Shown piece after piece: positions 6,211-10,588 of a DNA stretch of 10,588 nucleotides. Under the pieces are notes generated by a model. It was not told the origin of the DNA. It ran no database searches and saw only the letters and a list, made by a program, of their open reading frames with translations. Each line of letters starts with the position of its first letter. The first letter of the stretch is position 1. Position numbers and translations under genes: made by a program. The stretch covers positions 1-10,588 of the forward strand of contig DASWBH010000054.1 in NCBI GenBank assembly GCA_036390755.1, given 5' to 3'. Origin of the DNA: DASVHS01 sp036390755. Lineage in GTDB: Bacteria > Acidobacteriota > Thermoanaerobaculia > Gp7-AA8.

Positions 6211-8127
6211 GTGCGCAGAAGCCTTCCGGCTCTCGCGCTCTTCTTTGCCACATCCCTTCTCGCCGCCGTTCCGGCGAACCTCGTCGTCGAGAACGTGCCG
6301 GACTTTCCGCCGGCGCTGACTGAGAAGATCAAGCCGTATCTCGAGGCTCGCAGCGCGATCCTGCAGGACTGGAATCCGGCGCGGCCGGAGATGCTCATCA
6401 CGACGCGCTTCGGCGAGACCGCGCAGCTTCACGTGGTGAAGATGCCCGGCGGCGCGCGGCGTCAGATCACGTTCTTCACCGAGGGCGTCGACGATGCCGC
6501 GTTCCGGCCGAATGATCCGAACACGATCGTCGTCGCGCACGATGCCGGCGGAAACGAGTTCTACCAGTTCTACCGCCTCGACGTCCCGACTGGCGATCTC
6601 ACGCTGCTGACGGACGGGAAGTCGCGCAACACCGGCATCACGTGGTCGCGCGACGGCAAATGGTTCGCCTTCTCCTCGACGCGCCGGAACGGCAACGACA
6701 CCGACATCTGGACCGTCGATCCTTCGAATCCGCAGAGCGGGCGGATGGCTCTTCAGGTCGAGGGCGGCGGCTGGTTCGCGACCGATGTCTCCCGCGACAA
6801 CTCGCAGATGCTCGTCACGCAGGCGATCTCGGCGAACGAGACGTACATCTACCGCGTCGACGTCGCCACCGGCGCGAAGACGCTGCTGACGCCCAAGCGC
6901 GACGTTCCCGTCGCGTACTCGTCCGCCCGCTTCTCCGCGGACGACCAGGACATCTACTTCACCTCGGACGAAGGCTCGGAGTTCCAGCAGCTCGTGCGCG
7001 TGCATCTCGCCGACGGCACGCGCCACGTGATCTCGCACGAGAAATGGGACGTCGACGATTTCCGGCTCTCATTGGACCGCCAGCGTGCCGCGTACTTCAC
7101 GAACGAGAACGGCATCAGCGTGCTCCACGTCATCAACGTGCCGTCCGGCGCGGAGGTCCTCCGGCCGAAGATTCCGCAGGGCGTCATCGGCGGCGTGAGC
7201 TGGCACCCGAACGGCCGTCTTCTCGGCTTCTCGATGACGTCGGCGCGCTCACCATTCGACGCGTACGCGCTCGACGTGACGACCGGCGCGGTCCAGCGCT
7301 GGACCGAAAGCGAGACCGGCGGACTGAATCCCGAGCGCAACGTCGAGCCGCAGCTCGTCACGATGAAGAGCTTCGACGGCACGCCGATCTCCGCGTTCGT
7401 CTATCGGCCCGATCCCGCGAAGTTCCCCGGCAAGCGCCCGGTGATCATCAACATTCACGGCGGCCCCGAAGGTCAGAGCCGTCCCACGTTCCTCGGCCGC
7501 AACAACTACTGGATCAACGAGCTCGGCATTGCCATGGTGTATCCGAATGTGCGCGGCTCGAGCGGCTACGGCAAGACGTACCTCGCCAGCGACAACGGCT
7601 TCAATCGCGAGAACACGGTCAAGGACATCGGCACGGTCATCAACTGGATCAAGAGCGATGCGGGACTCGACGGAGCTCGCACGGGCGTGTACGGCGGCAG
7701 CTACGGCGGCTACATGACGCTCGCGACGATGACGCATTACAACGCCGATATGCGCGCAGCGATCGACGTCGTCGGCATCTCGAACTTCCTGACGTTCCTC
7801 AAGAACACATCCGGCTACCGGCGCGATCTGCGCCGCGTCGAGTACGGCGATGAGCGCGATCCGAAGATGAACGCGTTCCTCGAGCAGATCTCGCCGATGA
7901 CGAGCGCGAAGAACATCACGAAGCCGATGTTCGTCGTCGCCGGTTACAACGATCCGCGCGTGCCGTGGACCGAGGGGCAGCAGATGGTGCAGACGGTGAG
8001 GGCGAACGGGGCGCCGGTGTGGTGGCTGATGGCGAAGGACGAAGGTCACGGTTTCGCGAAAAAAAGCAATCAGGACTTCCAGTTCATCGCCATGACGATG
8101 TTCTGGGAGCAATTCCTGCTTCAGTAA
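6211..8127 (+). CDS. Secreted S9-family serine peptidase (prolyl oligopeptidase / DPP4-like)
   Basis: The 638-residue product has a signal peptide, MRRSLPALALFFATSLLAAVPA. Residues of about 30-360 form a WD40-like (PD40) propeller, for example ITWSRDGKWFAFSSTRRN and ARFSADDQDIYFTSDEGSE. Residues of about 380-638 form the alpha/beta-hydrolase domain. The triad is visible as Ser497 in GGSYGGYM, Asp581 in YNDPRVPW and His613 in DEGHGF. NIHGGPEGQS supplies the oxyanion-side HGGP motif. The family removes dipeptides or cleaves short peptides, with the propeller gating access, and here it should work in the periplasm. The GTG start lies 1 nt after the yebC stop, with GGAG 10 nt upstream inside yebC. 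A start with a proper signal peptide supports this choice. The exact subgroup (DPP4-like or acylaminoacyl-peptidase-like) cannot be settled by reading alone. Confidence 0.93.
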   Translation: MRRSLPALALFFATSLLAAVPANLVVENVPDFPPALTEKIKPYLEARSAILQDWNPARPEMLITTRFGETAQLHVVKMPGGARRQITFFTEGVDDAAFRPNDPNTIVVAHDAGGNEFYQFYRLDVPTGDLTLLTDGKSRNTGITWSRDGKWFAFSSTRRNGNDTDIWTVDPSNPQSGRMALQVEGGGWFATDVSRDNSQMLVTQAISANETYIYRVDVATGAKTLLTPKRDVPVAYSSARFSADDQDIYFTSDEGSEFQQLVRVHLADGTRHVISHEKWDVDDFRLSLDRQRAAYFTNENGISVLHVINVPSGAEVLRPKIPQGVIGGVSWHPNGRLLGFSMTSARSPFDAYALDVTTGAVQRWTESETGGLNPERNVEPQLVTMKSFDGTPISAFVYRPDPAKFPGKRPVIINIHGGPEGQSRPTFLGRNNYWINELGIAMVYPNVRGSSGYGKTYLASDNGFNRENTVKDIGTVINWIKSDAGLDGARTGVYGGSYGGYMTLATMTHYNADMRAAIDVVGISNFLTFLKNTSGYRRDLRRVEYGDERDPKMNAFLEQISPMTSAKNITKPMFVVAGYNDPRVPWTEGQQMVQTVRANGAPVWWLMAKDEGHGFAKKSNQDFQFIAMTMFWEQFLLQ

Positions 8128-8139
8128 GGTTTCATAGTC

Positions 8140-8610
8140 ATGAGACGTACGAAGTGGGTTCTCCTGATCCTCGTTGTCGTGGCCGTCGTCATCCAGTTTT
8201 TCCGGCCGACGTTCACGAATCCTCCCGTTAACCCCCAGCACACGATCCAGGCGAGCGTCAACGTGCCGCCGAACGTCGACACGACCCTCCGCCGCGCGTG
8301 CTACAACTGTCATTCCAGTGAGACGCGACTGCCGTGGTATTCCAAGGTCGCTCCGGTTTCGTGGCTTCTGAGCAGCGACATCAATGACGGACGGCAGGCC
8401 CTTTCGTTCTCCGAGTTCGGGACGTATTCGAAAAAGAAAGAGGCCGACAAGCTGAAGGTGCTCTGCGACGAGGTTCACGGCGGCGACATGCCACCGACCT
8501 ACTACCTGCCGATGCACTCGAGCGCGCGGCTCACCGTTGGGGACAAGCAGGCTCTCTGCACGTGGTCCAGCGGCGAGCGGCAGCGGATTCTCGCGTCGAT
8601 GCACCCCTGA
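8140..8610 (+). CDS. Membrane-anchored haem-binding-domain protein (Haem_bd type)
   Basis: The 156-residue product has one N-terminal hydrophobic segment (about residues 6-21, WVLLILVVVAVVIQFF) with no obvious cleavage site. It probably anchors a periplasmic domain. A c-type haem motif C54-Y-N-C57-H58 is followed by SSETRLPWYSKVAPVSW, and a later GGDMPPTYY (Met117) precedes LPMHSSARL and a final LCTW. This order matches the small haem-binding domain family (Pfam Haem_bd). Met117 is a plausible second axial ligand, which is an inference. The gene starts 12 nt after the S9 stop with only a weak AAGG site. Its own stop codon lies within the segment later duplicated upstream of pncB. The electron-transfer or sensing role is unknown. 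Confidence 0.85.
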   Translation: MRRTKWVLLILVVVAVVIQFFRPTFTNPPVNPQHTIQASVNVPPNVDTTLRRACYNCHSSETRLPWYSKVAPVSWLLSSDINDGRQALSFSEFGTYSKKKEADKLKVLCDEVHGGDMPPTYYLPMHSSARLTVGDKQALCTWSSGERQRILASMHP

Positions 8611-8706
8611 TCGTGACCGTGTTCACGCGCGCCCTTCTCACCGATCTGACGAGCTGACCATGGCGTACGGCTACTGGCGAGCCGGGAAAGATCGCGACGA
8701 AGCCGT
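8607..8706 (+). repeat. Direct repeat flanking the palindromic element, left copy
   Basis: From CTGATC (8607-8612) to AGCCGT (8701-8706), this 100-nt stretch is repeated at 8813-8909. The left copy carries GTGA-like extra bases after CTGATC that are missing on the right, giving a 4-nt length difference there. One internal T is also deleted. The repeat includes the stop codon of the upstream haem-protein gene. Confidence 0.85.
8613..8706 (+). pseudogene. Truncated, frameshifted duplicate of the pncB 5' end
   Basis: The segment 8618-8706 matches 8820-8909, the start of the intact pncB, with only one missing T (after CTG at 8646-8648) and one C/T substitution. The missing base shifts the frame, so translation from GTG 8619 ends after 12 residues (VFTRALLTDLTS) at TGA 8655-8657. 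An additional in-frame GTG at 8613, absent from the intact copy, may be the ancestral pncB start. The stop codon of the haem-protein gene (8608-8610) lies just ahead of both GTGs, so the ancestral genes were nearly contiguous. The fragment ends abruptly at 8706, four bases before the palindromic element. Confidence 0.85.
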
Positions 8707-8710
8707 GGAA

Positions 8711-8812
8711 TTTATGCTGAGGAGCGGAGCGACGAAGCATCTTCTGCGAGCGCCGCGATGAACACGATTTGGGCAATGGTCGCAGAAGATGCTTCGCTTC
8801 GCTCAGCATAAA
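8711..8812. repeat. Palindromic element, TCATTCTGA family, copy 2
   Basis: This 102-bp nested inverted repeat has outer arms TTTATGCTGAG (8711-8721) and CTCAGCATAAA (8802-8812), 11 bp and perfect. The inner arms are CGAAGCATCTTCTGCGA (8733-8749) and its complement (8780-8796), 17 bp and perfect, around a 30-nt loop. It has the same plan as 1505-1596: TCATTCTGA becomes TTATGCTGA, and CGAAGAATCT becomes CGAAGCATCT. Each change is matched in the opposite arm. It lies exactly between the two copies of the duplicated pncB start. It places an in-frame TAA (8809-8811) upstream of pncB and would form a strong hairpin in RNA. Confidence 0.88.
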
Positions 8813-8909
8813 CTGATCACGTGTTCACGCGCGCCCTTCTCACCGATCTGTACGAGCTGACCATGGCGTACGGCTACTGGCGAGCCGGGAAAGATCGTGA
8901 CGAAGCCGT
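8813..8909 (+). repeat. Direct repeat flanking the palindromic element, right copy
   Basis: This is the right-hand copy of the segment at 8607-8706. It abuts the end of the palindrome at 8812 without a spacer and runs into the intact pncB gene, so it supplies the functional N-terminus. Confidence 0.85.
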
Positions 8910-10266
8910 CTTTCACCTCTTCTTTCGCACTCCTCCGTTCAAAGGCGGATATGCGATCGCAGCGGGGCTCGAGGAAGTCATCCGCTATCTCGACGCCCTC
9001 CGCTTCACCGACGACGATCTCCGTTACCTCGCGTCGCTGATTGGCAACGACGACGCGCGGCTCTTTCCCGACGACTTCCTCGAGTACCTGCGCGCGATGC
9101 GCTTCACGTGCGACGTCGATGCGATTCCCGAAGGGACGGTCGTCTTCGGGCAGGAGCCGCTCGTGCGCGTCTCCGGTCCGATCGGGCAGGCGCAGATCGT
9201 CGAGACCGCGCTGCTGAACATGATCAACTTCCAGACGCTGATCGCGACGAAGGCTGCGCGCATCGTCTACGCGGCGGCAGGCGATCCGGTCGTCGACTTC
9301 GGACTCCGTCGTGCGCAGGGAAACGACGGCGGAGTCTCGGCCGCGCGCGCGGCGTACATCGGCGGTGCGGCTGGCACATCGAATGTTTACGCCGCCGCCG
9401 AGCATTCCATTCCGGTGAAGGGCACGCACGCGCACAGCTGGGTGATGTCGTTCGACAGCGAGCGCGAGGCCTTCGAGACGTACGCCGAAGTGCTTCCGAA
9501 CAACGTCCTGCTGCTCGTCGATACCTACAACACGCTGCACGGCGTTGCGAACGCGATCGACGTGGCGCGAAAGCTGCGCGCGCAGGGTCATCATTTCATC
9601 GGGATCCGCCTCGACTCCGGCGACCTCGCGTATCTGTCGATCGAAGCGCGGAAGATGCTCGACGCGGCAGGGTTCGGCGACGCCATCATCGCCGCGAGCA
9701 ACGACCTCGACGAATACCTGATCTCGAGCCTGAAAGATCAGCAAGCGCGCATCAATTTCTGGGGCGTCGGCACGCGCCTCATCACCGCCTGGGACCAGCC
9801 CGCCCTCGGCGGCGTGTACAAGCTCGGCGCGCTGAAGCATGAGGGCGGCGCGTGGGAGCACCGCATCAAGCTGTCGGAGCAGGTCGGCAAGATCTCGACG
9901 CCGGGCATGCTGCAGGTGCGCCGCTTCGTCCTCGACGGCCAGGCCGCCGGCGACATGATCCGCGACGAGCTCCTCGGCACGCCAACCTCGACGATCATCG
10001 ATCCCGTCGATCTGACGCGGAGGAAGACGTTCCCCGCGGAGGTGGCGTTCGAGGATCTGCTCGTTCCGGTGTATCGCGCGGGCAAACGCGTCTACGAGAC
10101 GCCGTCGCTCGATGAGATTCGCGCCCGGCGCGAGCGCGATTTCGCGCGGTTCCACGCCGGCATCAAACGGTTCGCGAATCCGCACCGGTATCCGGTCGGA
10201 CTCGATCAGAACCTGTTCGAGCTCAGGACGCGGATGATTCTCGAGGCGCGCGGCGCTGTGGCATGA
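8821..10266 (+). CDS. pncB: Nicotinate phosphoribosyltransferase
   Basis: The 481-residue product begins with the family signature LLTDLYELTMAYGYW. It continues with FHLFFRTPPFKGGYAIAAGL, VDFGLRRAQGNDGG, GGAAGTSNVYAA, VKGTHAHSWVMSF, LLVDTYNTLHGVANA and GIRLDSGDLAYLS. His205 in the GTHAHSWV motif matches the histidine phosphorylated during catalysis. The cytoplasmic enzyme joins nicotinate to PRPP, driven by ATP, to give nicotinate mononucleotide for NAD salvage. The start is GTG 8821: an in-frame TAA at 8809-8811 inside the palindrome forbids anything earlier, and a later start would delete the signature. No Shine-Dalgarno precedes it. Its 5' end is duplicated upstream. Before that event it probably followed the haem-protein gene by only a few nucleotides. 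Its last 44 bp overlap the end of the convergent MFS gene. Confidence 0.96.
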   Translation: MFTRALLTDLYELTMAYGYWRAGKDRDEAVFHLFFRTPPFKGGYAIAAGLEEVIRYLDALRFTDDDLRYLASLIGNDDARLFPDDFLEYLRAMRFTCDVDAIPEGTVVFGQEPLVRVSGPIGQAQIVETALLNMINFQTLIATKAARIVYAAAGDPVVDFGLRRAQGNDGGVSAARAAYIGGAAGTSNVYAAAEHSIPVKGTHAHSWVMSFDSEREAFETYAEVLPNNVLLLVDTYNTLHGVANAIDVARKLRAQGHHFIGIRLDSGDLAYLSIEARKMLDAAGFGDAIIAASNDLDEYLISSLKDQQARINFWGVGTRLITAWDQPALGGVYKLGALKHEGGAWEHRIKLSEQVGKISTPGMLQVRRFVLDGQAAGDMIRDELLGTPTSTIIDPVDLTRRKTFPAEVAFEDLLVPVYRAGKRVYETPSLDEIRARRERDFARFHAGIKRFANPHRYPVGLDQNLFELRTRMILEARGAVA

Positions 10267-10588
10267 CGACGAAGACCGCCGCGAACAGCGCGAGCGCCGC
10301 TCCGACGGTGAACGCGGCGCGAATCGAGATGTGCTCGTACAGCTCGCCGAAGATCACCGACCCGGCCAGCACGCCCATTCCGCTCACCAGATAGTAGATA
10401 CCGAAGCTCTTGCCGCGCGTCGCCGCAGGGACGACGTCGCTGATGAGCGCGCGCTCGGCGCCTTCGCTGAACACGAACGGCAGCGCGTAGAAGATGAACA
10501 GCGCGAAGAATGCGGTGACGCTGCGCGCAAAGGGGAAGAAGAAGTACGTGATCGCGTAGAGCAGCCACCCGAATCCGACGACGTAGCG
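10223..10588 (-). CDS. MFS transporter, C-terminal part (5' end outside window)
   Basis: In this frame 121 residues can be read from the window edge to TGA, with no start because the gene begins beyond 10588. Four hydrophobic segments are visible: the first at the edge (YVVGFGWLLYAITYFFF), then FFALFIFYALPFVF, GIYYLVSGMGVLAGSVIF and FTVGAALALFAAVFVVM. Between the second and third lies SEGAERALISDVVPAATRGK, typical of major facilitator transporters with the EGxxRA...DxVPxxxRGxxxG loop. These are probably the last four helices of a 12-helix inner-membrane carrier. The substrate cannot be read from this part. The tail RRAPRESSAS ends inside the opposite-strand pncB gene, a 44-bp convergent overlap. 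No terminator is seen between them. Confidence 0.85.
   Translation of the reverse strand, partial: RYVVGFGWLLYAITYFFFPFARSVTAFFALFIFYALPFVFSEGAERALISDVVPAATRGKSFGIYYLVSGMGVLAGSVIFGELYEHISIRAAFTVGAALALFAAVFVVMPQRRAPRESSAS

Noticed and set aside
7249..8604. A 451-codon minus-strand open frame over the S9 and haem-protein genes
   Set aside because: It has low-complexity Arg/His/Val composition and lies antisense to two genes with clear catalytic or haem-binding motifs.
8537..8761. A possible small gene reading through the duplicated pncB start into the palindrome
   Set aside because: The frame only joins the haem-gene shadow, the shifted pncB fragment (ELTMAYGYWRAGKD) and repeat sequence. It is a by-product of the duplication.
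8711..8812. An insertion sequence with its own transposase
   Set aside because: At 102 bp it has no coding capacity. It can only be a non-autonomous or structural element.
8803..10185. A 460-codon minus-strand open frame over pncB
   Set aside because: It is antisense to a full-length pncB with all signature motifs, and begins in the repeat region.

Overview
The window is GC-rich bacterial chromosomal DNA (roughly 60-65 % GC by eye) with frequent GTG starts, clear AAGGAG-type ribosome binding sites, secreted peptidases of families S46 and S9, and many short palindromic repeats at gene boundaries. The mix suggests a soil or sediment Acidobacteriota-like lineage. That is a low-confidence inference, because no rRNA or lineage marker is present. 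I see no phage, insertion sequence with a transposase, CRISPR array, tRNA or rRNA.

Layout: (1) On the minus strand, a two-gene unit at 1-1467 encodes an SPFH protein with a C-terminal GYF_2 domain, followed with an ATGA overlap by a protein with two zinc ribbons that runs off the left edge. (2) Divergent from it, 1613-3745 encodes a secreted S46 dipeptidyl-peptidase with DPP7-type active-site residues. (3) Next, 3870-5330 encodes a secreted six-Asp-box sialidase-like beta-propeller. (4) A tightly packed plus-strand run from 5463 to 10266 holds yebC, an S9 prolyl-oligopeptidase-family peptidase, a membrane-anchored haem-binding-domain protein and pncB (nicotinate phosphoribosyltransferase). 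(5) The 3' end of a minus-strand MFS transporter gene overlaps the end of pncB convergently.

Functionally, the S46 and S9 enzymes both look like exported dipeptide- or oligopeptide-releasing peptidases, consistent with a peptide-scavenging lifestyle. yebC (translation) and pncB (NAD salvage) are housekeeping genes. The SPFH and zinc-ribbon pair resembles the membrane-associated YdjI/YdjG-type module of Bacillus.

The most interesting material lies between the genes. Five short elements of three families occupy the boundaries. One family is a palindrome of about 92-102 bp, present at 1505-1596 and 8711-8812; its two copies differ by paired, stem-preserving substitutions. A second family is an inverted array of GGATGAR heptamers that starts exactly after the stop codons of two successive genes (3746 and 5331). 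The third is a CCCTCTCCC/GGGAGAGGG hairpin element at 324-372 that has been absorbed into the N-terminus of the zinc-ribbon protein. The palindrome at 8711-8812 sits between two copies of a segment of about 97-100 bp that carries the start of pncB. This leaves a frameshifted pncB fragment upstream of the intact gene and breaks what was probably a translationally coupled junction.
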